Positions 32,793-41,150 of a stretch of 64,000 nt of DNA are shown piece by piece. Under the pieces are notes generated by a model that did not search any database, was not told the origin of the DNA, and saw nothing but the letters and a program-made list of their open reading frames with translations. This DNA comes from Herbaspirillum hiltneri N3 (GTDB lineage: Bacteria > Pseudomonadota > Gammaproteobacteria > Burkholderiales > Burkholderiaceae_D), in assembly GCF_001267925.1 (NCBI RefSeq), contig NZ_CP011409.1, positions 558,001-622,000 of the forward strand, read 5' to 3'. The stretch's first letter is position 1; every line of letters starts with the position of its first letter. A program made the translations under genes and the position numbers.

Positions 32793-33341
32793 ATGGGCCT
32801 GCAGAAAATTCAAACAATCGATAATGGTCTCGATGTTTTGTTCAAAGAGTTTACGCTTATAGCGTCATCTGTCGCCTTTGACATTGTCGGCGATTTGTTC
32901 GACGACGGACTCATCGAAAAACAGACGTATCCTGGAATCTATTACATTGAGCTCAATACCGCGGGCAAGACTGCCACTACCTTGGAGGACTGGCTAGATG
33001 CTTTCCAGCAGGAATGGATGGACGAACAATACCGAAATCAATTTGTGGCAAATCCACAAAAAAAGCGCGTAAAAATACATAAAGAGTCTGGCGTGCTTCT
33101 TCCTTGGATGCCCGTCTATATTGGCAAATCGAAGAACGTCGGCCAACGTTTGCACCAACATGTGCATTTTCCGCTTAAGCAACGTACTTTTTCCATGAAA
33201 CTGGGATGTCGCCCAACAATGATGACAAGAGCATGGCGCGTTAGTACCATAGATTTGAGCGGTATTGTGAATTACGACGTGATTGCACCCAAGCTGGAAA
33301 CAGCAATGAGGAACAAATACCATCCGATTGTTGGCCGATAA
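32793..33341 (+). CDS. GIY-YIG-like nuclease with an insertion between the GIY and YIG strands
   Basis: 182 aa. The first strand is YPGIYYIEL (about residue 46); the second, MPVYIGKSKNVGQRLHQH, comes only at about residue 105, giving VYIG, the helix with the conserved Arg and a His. The C-terminal helix contains ETAMRNKYHP, where the metal-binding Glu and a following Asn are expected. Normal GIY-YIG domains have about 10-15 residues between the two strands; here about 55 are inserted, rich in charged and aromatic residues (DWLDAFQQEWMDEQY). No DNA-binding domain is recognised. It follows the RusA-like pair and IS debris. Confidence 0.65.
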   Translation: MGLQKIQTIDNGLDVLFKEFTLIASSVAFDIVGDLFDDGLIEKQTYPGIYYIELNTAGKTATTLEDWLDAFQQEWMDEQYRNQFVANPQKKRVKIHKESGVLLPWMPVYIGKSKNVGQRLHQHVHFPLKQRTFSMKLGCRPTMMTRAWRVSTIDLSGIVNYDVIAPKLETAMRNKYHPIVGR

Positions 33342-33427
33342 AGTGCGTAGGTTAGCCCGGGGGATTACACGATTTCCAAATTGCATATCAGTACGTCGGA
33401 TTGAAACAGATTCTCTCCAATTCTTAG

Positions 33428-34564
33428 AAGGGGTCTTCCTACTACTCGTCATCAAAAATTAGGCCAATCTGGCAATCCAAGTCGCTCACTCCTGCAATTG
33501 GGCCACCGCCCTCCTGGTTTCAACAGGCATCGGATTGGTTAGCAGGATTCTTGGTAAAGACCTTCAATTTCAAGAGAGAGGCAGAAGAAGCTAAGCAAGA
33601 AGTTCTTGGGCCAGGACTATTTATCACACTGAAAGAAGAGAAGGCATCTTTGCCTGACATCGCTACTAGGTCGCTGTTGTTCCTGACTGCGGCGTTGTTC
33701 ATCATCGTCTGCCTTGAAATGCTTTGGTTGTACGTGATGTTTTATGTACGCCGAGTCATCAAGGTAGCGTTCCGTTTTACGCTTTCTCCTCTATCGCGCG
33801 AGAATCTCCCTACCTATAGAGGGAAGAATGAAATTACGCTTCTCGGGCGTATCATGAACCTTCTCATTCGCAAGCTGCGATCGAGAGGTGACGGTTTGCG
33901 CAGGAGTCAGAAGCGAGAGCGGGATAAGGCGCATTCACGTGAGCAGCATATGAAGTCCCGGCAGCGCATTTTGGATGCAATGGGGCATGAACTCCGCTCC
34001 CCGCTGCAGACACTGATGAACACCACCAAGGGTGATGATCTTCGTGTCTTGGAGAGGATGAACCGCGCTGTCGAAGCGCTGGCCGAAGCGACGTCTATTG
34101 AGCAAGGCCTGAGGAATAACCGTGTGGTGGTGGCGCGAGGTGACTTAGCTGAGTATTTGCAGAAATTCTGTATAAATATGGCGTCAACCTATGGTCTTTC
34201 ATATCATGGAAAGACTTCTAATGTTTTTGCGCGATACGATGAGATTAACTTGGAGCAGGTAATCTGTCACATCCTCGAAAACGCAAAAACATATCGCCAG
34301 GTTGGTACGCTTATCGAGATTAGGTTATCTGAGAATGAAGACGCCGTTACCTTAGAAATCTTCAATCAGGGGCCGCATATCGAGGACAATCGCCTTGATG
34401 CGATATTCGAACTTGGTGAATCAACAGGTGGAGAGGGCAATTTCGGCCAAGGCCTGTTCGTTGCTCAGATGTATATCGTCTTCGGTATGAAGGGAAGCAT
34501 CTTTGCTGAAAACCAGGAAAATGGCGTGTCATTCGTCATCGGTCTGCCAAAGTTTGCGGCGTGA
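33428..34564 (+). pseudogene. Sensor histidine kinase lacking its 5' end
   Basis: The frame is open from 33428 but has no convincing start; a TTG at 33551 would give 337 aa. Upstream in-frame residues (WFQQASDWLAGFLVKTFNF) look like the end of a periplasmic domain. A transmembrane helix (SLLFLTAALFIIVCLEMLWLYV) and HAMP-like linker follow. Then come HisKA with MGHELRSPLQ and an ATPase domain with ILENAKTY, FNQGPHI and FGQGLFVAQ. The first membrane helix and most of the sensor are missing, and no response regulator is adjacent. Probably a decayed remnant, although the kinase core is uninterrupted. Confidence 0.65.
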
Positions 34565-34682
34565 GATGAGAGCTGGTGCATTTATGCGGCAGGAGGATGG
34601 TAACCATGTCGAAGCACAACGCGTTCGGCAAGGGGCTTAGTTTCTTGATCAGTCTTTGTTTAGCCCGAGGGTGCACTCCATA

Positions 34683-34827
34683 CCAGTGTCATTATTTTTG
34701 ATCGTTCGCTAAACCAGTGACATTATTTATGCGCGCCCGATGACATTATTTTTGATCGCGAAAAGTAATATTTTCAATGAAATCAATTGCTTATGTTTTT
34801 TGAGTTTGCCAAGATTTATGATCGCGG
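34683..34827. repeat. Repeated ~20-bp motifs at the accessory/core junction
   Basis: Three copies of CCAGTGTCATTATTTTTGAT-like sequence (34683-34704, 34714-34735, 34738-34760) and a partial one (TTTATGATCGCGG, 34815-34827), in the same orientation, 24-31 bases apart. Serial sites of this kind occur at ends of Tn7/Tn5053/IS21-type elements. They lie where GC content rises and core genes begin. The rest of 34565-34944 has no supported gene. Confidence 0.7.
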
Positions 34828-34944
34828 ACAGATGATTTAAGTCGTGTGAAGTAAACGAAGCCCTGCCCCGCTGAACACTTCCCGAGGCATCATGTTAATA
34901 TACGTTTTATATATGATTAATACGCGATTTATATAAGGCTCTTC

Positions 34945-35178
34945 ATGGGAATCGTCAAAATCACCGAGCAGATGCACACCAACCTGCGCCTCAGCAGCGG
35001 CGCAATGAGCCGTTCGATCAACTCGCAAGCGGAGCATTGGCTGCGCGTGGGCATGATGGCCGAGTTGAACCCCGGCCTTTGCTACAACGAGATCTGCCAG
35101 AAACTGCGCGAGGCGGAGCAGCAGGCGCGCGCCGAAGACGAGCGTCAGGAAATCACCCTCGCGCTTGCAAAACCATGA
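34945..35178 (+). CDS. ParD-like antitoxin-family protein
   Basis: 77 aa, beginning MGIVKITEQMHTNLRLSS, a ribbon-helix-helix-like N-terminus, followed by RSINSQAEHWLRVGMM and a charged C-terminal helix. It belongs to the ParD-like family that resembles antitoxins but is often encoded without a ParE toxin. Its stop overlaps the following map gene (ATGATG at 35175-35180), so the two are co-translated. It could be an autoregulator of the pair. Whether it has any antitoxin role is unknown. Confidence 0.78.
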   Translation: MGIVKITEQMHTNLRLSSGAMSRSINSQAEHWLRVGMMAELNPGLCYNEICQKLREAEQQARAEDERQEITLALAKP

Positions 35179-35972
35179 TGTTCACCGAAGTCGAGATCAA
35201 GACGCCCGCCGACATCGCCATGCTGCGCACATCCGGAGCGCTGGCGGCAAAGGTTCTGGAGATGATTGCGGAGCATGTCCGTCCCGGTGTCACCACCAAC
35301 CAGTTGGACCGGATCTGCCACGACTACATCGTGGACGTGCTGGACGCGGTGCCGGTCAACATCGGCTACAACGGCTATCCGAAGACGATCTGCACTTCGG
35401 TCAATCACGTCATCTGCCACGGCATTCCTTCCGACCGGGCCCTGAAGGACGGCGACATCGTCAATATCGACGTCGCCCTGACCAAGGACGGCTGGCATGG
35501 CGACACCAGTCGCATGTATTTTGTCGGCGAGCCGGGCATTCTGGCGAAGCGGCTGGTGACCGCGACCTATGAAGCAATGCGCGCCGGCATTCTCGCGGTG
35601 AGGCCGGGAGCGACCTTGGGCGATATCGGCCATGCCATTCAATCGGTCGCGCACAAGGAGGGTTTCAGCGTGGTGCGCGAATACTGCGGTCACGGCATCG
35701 GCCGGATTTATCACGAAGATCTGCAGATTCTGCACTACGGCCAACCGGGCGCCGGCCTGCCGCTGCAAACCGGAATGGTGTTCACCATCGAGCCGATGAT
35801 CAACGCCGGCAAGCGGCATTCGAAGGAAATGCCCGACGGCTGGACCGTCGTCACCAAGGACCACTCGCTGTCCGCGCAATGGGAGCACATGGTCGCGGTG
35901 ACGGACACCGGGTTTGAGGTGCTGACGCCGTGGCCTGACGGGGTGGGGGAGTATTCGGCGCTTGCGTCCTGA
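35175..35972 (+). CDS. map: Type I methionine aminopeptidase (copy 1)
   Basis: About 265 aa. Removes the initiator methionine from nascent proteins. All five metal ligands of the family are readable: D in IVNIDVAL, D in HGDTSRMYF, H in YCGHGIGR, E in FTIEPM, E in QWEHMVAV. It is preceded by and overlaps a ParD-like gene. A paralogue lies at 55698. Both differ from the usual rpsB-linked housekeeping copy only by context; which is the main enzyme cannot be judged here. A strong terminator follows directly. Confidence 0.95.
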   Translation: MMFTEVEIKTPADIAMLRTSGALAAKVLEMIAEHVRPGVTTNQLDRICHDYIVDVLDAVPVNIGYNGYPKTICTSVNHVICHGIPSDRALKDGDIVNIDVALTKDGWHGDTSRMYFVGEPGILAKRLVTATYEAMRAGILAVRPGATLGDIGHAIQSVAHKEGFSVVREYCGHGIGRIYHEDLQILHYGQPGAGLPLQTGMVFTIEPMINAGKRHSKEMPDGWTVVTKDHSLSAQWEHMVAVTDTGFEVLTPWPDGVGEYSALAS

Positions 35973-35975
35973 TGC

Positions 35976-36004
35976 AAAAAAAGCCCGGGTATCCGGGCTT
36001 TTTT
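35976..36004. terminator. Rho-independent terminator after map
   Basis: A-run, GCCCGG, four-base loop GTAT, CCGGGC, T-run; symmetrical, so it could work in both directions. Confidence 0.9.
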
Positions 36005-36013
36005 ATCGCTTTG

Positions 36014-36019
36014 TATAAT
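36014..36019 (+). promoter_or_regulatory. Candidate -10 box of the HD-domain gene
   Basis: Perfect TATAAT 31 bases before the ATG at 36050 and just after the map terminator. No clear -35 hexamer, because the expected position falls in the terminator stem. Confidence 0.4.
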
Positions 36020-36049
36020 CTTGAAATTGTATTTCGATGCAGGAAGACC

Positions 36050-36628
36050 ATGGAATTGGCAAGACTGGAAAAGCAGCTGGGCTTTCTGAGAGAAATCGAC
36101 CGGCTGAAAACGGTGGTGCGGCAATCGCCATTGCTCGACCGAAGCCGCAGGGAAAATTCCGCCGAGCATTCCTGGCATCTGGCCATGTACGCCTTGCTGC
36201 TGAGCGAGTACGCCAACGGCACCGTGGACTCAAATCGCGTCATCCGCATGCTTTTGCTGCACGATATCGTCGAGATCGACGTCGGCGATTTCCCTATTCA
36301 CGGCGGGTCTTCAGCGGCGGTGCAGGCGGAGCAGGAGGTCAAGGCGGCGGAGCGCTTGTTTGGCATGTTGCCCGAAAACCAGGGCGATCAGTTTCTGGCA
36401 CTGTGGCAGGAATTCGAACGGGCGGAAACCGAGGACGCAAAATTCGCCAAGGCGCTGGACCGCTTCCAGCCGCTGCTGATCAACATATTTACCGGCGGCG
36501 GAACCTGGACGGAGAACGGGGTTTCGCTGGAGCAGGTGCTGTCGCGCTACGGTCCGGTGATTCAGAAAGGCGCGCCGCAACTGTGGACGGCGTGTGAGCA
36601 GTGGGTAGCAAGGCATTTCGCGCGATAA
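36050..36628 (+). CDS. HD-domain phosphohydrolase (YfbR/HDDC2-like)
   Basis: 192 aa; start 36050 has AGGA five bases upstream. HD-domain metal ligands: H in ENSAEHSWHLAMY and the HD pair in LLLHDIVEIDVGDF, with a further Asp at KALDRFQP. These are typical of the family that dephosphorylates deoxynucleoside monophosphates or related small substrates; the exact substrate is not known. Stands as its own transcription unit after a terminator. Confidence 0.88.
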   Translation: MELARLEKQLGFLREIDRLKTVVRQSPLLDRSRRENSAEHSWHLAMYALLLSEYANGTVDSNRVIRMLLLHDIVEIDVGDFPIHGGSSAAVQAEQEVKAAERLFGMLPENQGDQFLALWQEFERAETEDAKFAKALDRFQPLLINIFTGGGTWTENGVSLEQVLSRYGPVIQKGAPQLWTACEQWVARHFAR

Positions 36629-36695
36629 ATCTTGGCGCAGCGTCAGCAATACGTGCGTATTGCAATTGAGTTAGAAGCCACACGGGAGATATTGA

Positions 36696-37505
36696 GTGAA
36701 GTTTAAATTTCCGGTAACTGCCGGGGTATACAGCCCGCAAAGTTTGATGAAGGCGGAGGACTTTCTTGACGCTGTGCAGACTTACTGCACTCATTTCCCT
36801 CTGATGTTGCCGGAACAATGGGGCTGGTGGGAACCGCTTGACCGGAGCTTCGATGCAGGAAATCTGACCGATCTGATCCCTGAGAAGGGAGCGTGCGAAA
36901 CGGTCTACTGGCAACGTAAAAGATCACCGAAAATGGAGGGGACTTTCGATGTCCGCTGGCAAAGCAAATCAACTCAGGTTTCCAGCACACATGCGAAGAT
37001 CGGTTTTACTTCGGAGTTGGGGAAGATAGATCAAACGACTCTCCTCGGCTATCTGAAAACTGCCAGCGAGTATTCAAAAGCGGATTTTGCATTCGTTGAC
37101 GTGCTTGCAGAGCAGTACAGGGATTTCGCGATCGCAAGCGGTTCTGCGCCGTACGGAGAGCGCTTCATGTTTTTTACCCATCTTCTGCGGCACTGGCTCC
37201 CCGATGTGTTCTGGGGAACAGTCTTCGGCCCGCCTTATGTGCGTCTTTTGGGAAAAGATCGTCTTCTGAGCGCACCGGCATACCTTGTGGAAGAGTTGGG
37301 GGCTGAAACTATTTATGTGCAACTGACCGAAAATCTCACGGACGTGGTGGAAGACGGCAATGCGATTCAGTCTTTCCGGACGGCCTTCAAACAGCATTTC
37401 CGAGACGACGTATTCTTTGTTCCCGAAAAGGCCTATGACAGATCGGAGCGCGGTCCGGTCGGCGATGTCTTTGCGACTCCGGTATTCGAATTGATCGCCG
37501 ATTGA
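36696..37505 (+). CDS. Uncharacterised protein, possibly immunity-protein-like
   Basis: 269 aa, soluble, no signal peptide or membrane helix. Features: Trp-rich EQWGWWEPLD, YWQRKR, GPPYVRLLGKDRLLSAPAYLVEELG and IYVQLTE. The last two stretches resemble parts of large polymorphic-toxin immunity proteins, but I cannot name a family. Preceded by GAGATATTGAGTG with a weak ribosome site. No toxin gene is adjacent. Base composition is slightly lower in GC than its neighbours, suggesting acquisition. Confidence 0.65.
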   Translation: MKFKFPVTAGVYSPQSLMKAEDFLDAVQTYCTHFPLMLPEQWGWWEPLDRSFDAGNLTDLIPEKGACETVYWQRKRSPKMEGTFDVRWQSKSTQVSSTHAKIGFTSELGKIDQTTLLGYLKTASEYSKADFAFVDVLAEQYRDFAIASGSAPYGERFMFFTHLLRHWLPDVFWGTVFGPPYVRLLGKDRLLSAPAYLVEELGAETIYVQLTENLTDVVEDGNAIQSFRTAFKQHFRDDVFFVPEKAYDRSERGPVGDVFATPVFELIAD

Positions 37506-37586
37506 GGGCATTCACGTCTGGACCCGGCTGCCGTCAACATGCGCGCAGCAACCGGTCCGATACGTCATTTCTCAGCATCCGTTTCA

Positions 37587-38609
37587 CTACTTCCGCAACT
37601 CGCTCGGCGCCTTCCCAGTCCATCGCTTCAACGCCCTCCTGAAATTGGCACCATCGCTGAATCCCAACAGCATCGCAATGTCGTCCGTGCTCATCTGCGT
37701 GGTGCGCAGGTATTCCAGCGCCAGTGAGCAGCGCACGTCGTCGGTGATGGCGACGAATGAGGTTCCTTCCGCCTCCAGGCGCCGGCGCAGTGTGCGGCTG
37801 GTCATCTTCAGCGCGTCAGCCACGCCTTCCATGTCGGGGAACACGCCGGGCTTGCTCATCAGCACCTGATACACCTCGCCGGCTACGCCGACCGACACTT
37901 TGGATTGTCCGATCAGGCGGTCGCACATGTTCTGCAGCAGCTTCGCCGTCAGCTTGTGCGCCAGTTGCGGCTGCTGTCCCAGGATGGCGCTGTCGTAGAC
38001 CAGCTCGCACGCTTCCTGGTCGAAATAGCAGGGGCAGCCGATGTAGTCGCTGTAGATCGCCGCATGCGCCGGCGCCGGATAGGAGAAGCAGGCCTTGAGC
38101 GGCGGGCAGCTGTGACCGGCGACGTCTTGCAGGTGCGTCACGTGCTGGGTGAACTGCTGCTCGACGATGAATTCGCGCAACTCGCGCGACGGGCTGGAAA
38201 TGAACGCGTCCGGAAATGACCAGACCGCGCGATCGGGATACTCGGTCCAGTCGATTTTCAGCGTCGGTGTCGCGAGGCTATGGTATTTCACGCCCAGCTT
38301 GAAATAGTCGCGTAGCGACAGGCAGGACATCAGCGCGTAACCGTACATGCCGTAAGCCGACAGATGCAGGCGCCCGCCGACCTTGAACGGCGTGGCAGGA
38401 TCGGTCGACAGCGCGATGGCGTTCTTGCAGACCGTGGCGTACTGGCGCACCGAGGTCAGTATCGACGCATCGTAAATCTGGTCCGGCCTGACGCCGCTTC
38501 CCTCCAGGCAGTCCTCCGCAGAGATGCCCTGTTCCGCCAGCACTTCGACCAGCGCCGCGATCTTGTAAGGCGCATAAAGAGGCTCATTGAGCATGGTGAT
38601 CGGCGACAA
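37587..38609 (-). CDS. AraC-family transcriptional regulator
   Basis: 340 aa. The TTG start at 38609 is supported by AAGGAG five bases upstream; an in-frame ATG is five codons later. N-terminal arabinose-binding-like domain of the OruR/ArgR-type group (about 20-210), C-terminal AraC helix-turn-helix pair: MEGVADALKMTSRTLRRRLEAEG and DDIAMLLGFSDGANFRRALKRW. Transcribed divergently from the BKACE operon, which it probably activates in response to the substrate. Two TGTCCG half-sites 21 bases apart lie in the shared intergenic region. Confidence 0.92.
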   Translation of the reverse strand: MSPITMLNEPLYAPYKIAALVEVLAEQGISAEDCLEGSGVRPDQIYDASILTSVRQYATVCKNAIALSTDPATPFKVGGRLHLSAYGMYGYALMSCLSLRDYFKLGVKYHSLATPTLKIDWTEYPDRAVWSFPDAFISSPSRELREFIVEQQFTQHVTHLQDVAGHSCPPLKACFSYPAPAHAAIYSDYIGCPCYFDQEACELVYDSAILGQQPQLAHKLTAKLLQNMCDRLIGQSKVSVGVAGEVYQVLMSKPGVFPDMEGVADALKMTSRTLRRRLEAEGTSFVAITDDVRCSLALEYLRTTQMSTDDIAMLLGFSDGANFRRALKRWTGKAPSELRK

Positions 38610-38626
38610 ATTAACTCCTTGAAGAT

Positions 38627-38666
38627 TGTCCGAATATGACTTCTCAGTGTCCGTTAAAGACCTTAC
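38627..38666. promoter_or_regulatory. Candidate AraC-type operator: two direct half-sites
   Basis: TGTCCGAATATGAC at 38627 and TGTCCGTTAAAGAC at 38648, exactly 21 bases (two helical turns) apart. This is the classic spacing for AraC-family dimers. It lies just upstream of the regulator gene in the divergent region. Confidence 0.55.
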
Positions 38667-38757
38667 TTCGGTGACTTTAACTGATTATGATCGGTCCCAC
38701 AATGAAGCTGATCCGTGCGCGGCATCTTCTTAAAAATACAAGCAAGGAGACTGGTTG

Positions 38758-38838
38758 ATGGGGATGGGGTGCGTTTTCATCTGCTCAACCGCGGCTTGCT
38801 GTCGTTTTCAATTTCGTCAAAGAATGCCAAATGAGTAA
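38758..38838 (+). CDS. Candidate 26-residue leader ORF overlapping the BKACE start
   Basis: ATG at 38758 preceded by AAGGAG eight bases upstream. Ends TAA at 38836-38838, overlapping the BKACE start at 38831. Cys-rich peptide (MGMGCVFICSTAACCRF...). BKACE itself has no good ribosome site, so translation of this leader could deliver ribosomes to it. Not conserved evidence; seen only from local signals. Confidence 0.4.
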   Translation: MGMGCVFICSTAACCRFQFRQRMPNE

Positions 38839-39769
38839 AACCAGCAAGAAGGTCATCATCTCGTGCGCCGTCACCGGCGCTACCCATGTTCCCTCCATGT
38901 CGGCATACCTGCCGATCACGCCGGCGCAGATCCGCGACCAGGCGATCGAGGCGGCCGAGGCCGGCGCAGCGATCATCCATTTGCATGCGCGCGATCCCGT
39001 GGACGGCCGTCCGACGCCGGACCCGGCCGTGTTTCGCCAGTTCGTTCCCGATATCGCCAAGGCCACCGACGCGGTCATCAACATCACCACCGGCGGCAGC
39101 ACCCGCATGACGCTGGCCGAACGCCTCGCCTATCCGCGCCTGCTGCAGCCGGAGATGTGCTCGCTCAACATGGGATCGATGAATTTTTCCATCCACCCGG
39201 TCGCGGCGAAGATCACGGACTGGCGGTATGGCTGGGAGAAGGATTACGTCGAAGGCATGGAAGACACGATCTTCAAGAACACCTTCAGCGACATCAAGCA
39301 GATCATGCTCGAGCTGGGTGCGCAGGGCACGCGCTTCGAGTTCGAGTGCTACGACGTCAGCCACTTGTACAACCTGGCGCACTTTGTCGAGCAGGGACTG
39401 GTGAAGGCGCCGTTCTTCATCCAGGCGGCGTTCGGCATCCTCGGCGGCATCGGTGCCGATCCGGAAAACATGAGCGTCATGCGCGCCACCGCAGACCGGC
39501 TGTTCGGACGCGAGAACTATCACTTCTCGGTACTCGGGGCAGGACGGCATCAGCTGTCTCTGGTGACCATGGCAGCGATCCTGGGCGGCAATGTGCGCGT
39601 CGGCCTGGAAGACAGCGTCTACATCGCCAAGGGCGTGAAGGCGGAGAGCAACGCGCAGCAGGTGCGCAAGATTCGCCACATCCTCGAAGAACTCTCGTTC
39701 GACATTGCGACGCCGGCGGAAGCGCGCGAAATGCTGGGCCTCAAGGGCGGCGACAAGATTTCCCCCTGA
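38831..39769 (+). CDS. Beta-keto acid cleavage enzyme (BKACE, DUF849)
   Basis: 312 aa. BKACE family: condenses a beta-keto acid with acetyl-CoA and cleaves it to a CoA thioester and acetoacetate. Family motifs seen: IISCAVTGATHVP, the zinc-binding AAIIHLHARDPVDGRP, NITTGG, and FGRENYHFSVLGAGRHQL with GNVRVGLEDS near the end. Length typical. First enzyme of an operon with an MFS importer and two SDR dehydrogenases, under a divergent AraC regulator. The layout recalls carnitine/dehydrocarnitine or 3-hydroxy-acid catabolism, but the substrate is not determined by sequence. The ribosome site is weak (see leader ORF). Confidence 0.92.
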   Translation: MSKTSKKVIISCAVTGATHVPSMSAYLPITPAQIRDQAIEAAEAGAAIIHLHARDPVDGRPTPDPAVFRQFVPDIAKATDAVINITTGGSTRMTLAERLAYPRLLQPEMCSLNMGSMNFSIHPVAAKITDWRYGWEKDYVEGMEDTIFKNTFSDIKQIMLELGAQGTRFEFECYDVSHLYNLAHFVEQGLVKAPFFIQAAFGILGGIGADPENMSVMRATADRLFGRENYHFSVLGAGRHQLSLVTMAAILGGNVRVGLEDSVYIAKGVKAESNAQQVRKIRHILEELSFDIATPAEAREMLGLKGGDKISP

Positions 39770-39814
39770 GTTTGCTTCATCCAAAACAAATACTGAATAT
39801 TTTCAGGAGACATC

Positions 39815-41122
39815 ATGACCAACAACACCGTACCAGGCGACGCCGGTTTGCACCGGCTTGCCACGCACAAGGCTTTTCTGAAGCTGATTCCCTTGATGTG
39901 CGCGATCTACTTCATGTCCTTTCTCGACCGCACCAACGTCGCGCTGGCGAAGATCCATCTCGCCGCCGACGTCGGCATCAGCGCTGCGGCGTATGGACTC
40001 GGTTCGGGCATCTTCTTCATCGGCTACGCGCTGCTGGAAGTACCCAGCAACCTGGCCGCGCATCGCTTCGGCCCGCGCCGATGGATTTCCCGCATCGCGG
40101 TGACGTGGGGCATCCTGTCCACCGCAATGATGTTCGTCTCGGGCGAGTGGTCGTTTTATATCCTGCGCGTCCTGCTGGGCATCGCCGAAGCAGGCCTGTT
40201 CCCGGCGCTGATGTACATGGTGACGCTGTGGTTCGCCGGCAAGGACAGGGCCGTCGCCATCGGCTGGATTTACACCGCACCGGCGCTGGCGCTGATGCTG
40301 GGCAATCCCATCGGCGGCGCGCTCATGCAGCTCGACGGCATGGGCGGACTGCACGGTTGGCAATGGATGTTCATGATTGAAGGACTGCCCAGCGTTTTGC
40401 TCGGGATCCTGCTGTACTTCAAGCTTCCCGACCGGCCCGGCGACGCCAGGTGGCTGACGCCGGCCGAAGCGAAATCGCTGGAGCAGCACGCCGTCATCGA
40501 TGCGCCGCAGCACGCGAACACATCTTCCGGCGACTGGATGGCGGCCTTGAAACGTCCCACCACGATTCTGATCGGCCTGATCTATTTCCTCAACCAGGTT
40601 GCCTTTGTCGGACTGTACTTCTTCACCCCGGCCATGGTCAGCCAGATGCACATCAGCTCGCCGCTGATCGTGGGCCTGCTCTCGGCCAGCGTCGGCATGG
40701 GCTTCCTGATCGGGGTGCTGGTGTTGCCGCGCATTCATCGCCGCGTCAGCAGCGACGCCGTCTATCTGGGTGTGCTGACCATGGGGCTGGTGCTGTGCGC
40801 GATTGCCTTCATCGCCACTGCCAGCTTCGGCGGCAAGATCGCGCTGTTCGTCGTGACGGCGTTCTTCGCCGGCGGCGTGCTGCCGTCCTACTGGTCGATT
40901 GCCATGAAACGCATGCAAGGCGTGCAGGCCGCAGCCGGACTGGCCTTCATCAACACCATCGGTTTGCTGGGCGGCTTCGTCGGTCCTTACCTGTTCGGCA
41001 TGGCGGAGACGGCCACCGGGCGCAGCAACGCCGGCTTCAACGTCATCCTCGGGGCGGCGATTCTCGGTCTCTTGCTGGTGCCGCTGCTGGCGCGATCCAT
41101 CAGGAATGAATCGGTGCGCTAA
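39815..41122 (+). CDS. MFS transporter, anion:cation symporter (ACS) family
   Basis: 435 aa, 12 hydrophobic segments. AGGAGA precedes the ATG. The signature [19 protein letters not shown] at the first helix, and [19 protein letters not shown] between helices 2 and 3, mark the ACS group (tartrate, phthalate, 4-hydroxyphenylacetate and other organic anions). It probably imports the acid that the neighbouring BKACE cleaves. Starts 45 bases after the BKACE stop. Confidence 0.92.
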   Translation: MTNNTVPGDAGLHRLATHKAFLKLIPLMCAIYFMSFLDRTNVALAKIHLAADVGISAAAYGLGSGIFFIGYALLEVPSNLAAHRFGPRRWISRIAVTWGILSTAMMFVSGEWSFYILRVLLGIAEAGLFPALMYMVTLWFAGKDRAVAIGWIYTAPALALMLGNPIGGALMQLDGMGGLHGWQWMFMIEGLPSVLLGILLYFKLPDRPGDARWLTPAEAKSLEQHAVIDAPQHANTSSGDWMAALKRPTTILIGLIYFLNQVAFVGLYFFTPAMVSQMHISSPLIVGLLSASVGMGFLIGVLVLPRIHRRVSSDAVYLGVLTMGLVLCAIAFIATASFGGKIALFVVTAFFAGGVLPSYWSIAMKRMQGVQAAAGLAFINTIGLLGGFVGPYLFGMAETATGRSNAGFNVILGAAILGLLLVPLLARSIRNESVR

Positions 41123-41150
41123 TTTGAATTCAAATCAGGAAAGAAGAGCA

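Noticed and set aside
34683..34827. Possible CRISPR or replication iterons
   Set aside because: Only three to four imperfect copies, no Rep or Cas gene nearby; position at the island edge fits element ends better.
38777..39784. 335-aa open frame on the minus strand, and a 505-codon plus-strand frame at 38863-40380
   Set aside because: Both are shadows of the GC-rich BKACE and MFS genes; their translations are Arg/His-rich with no domain, while the other frame has clear family motifs.
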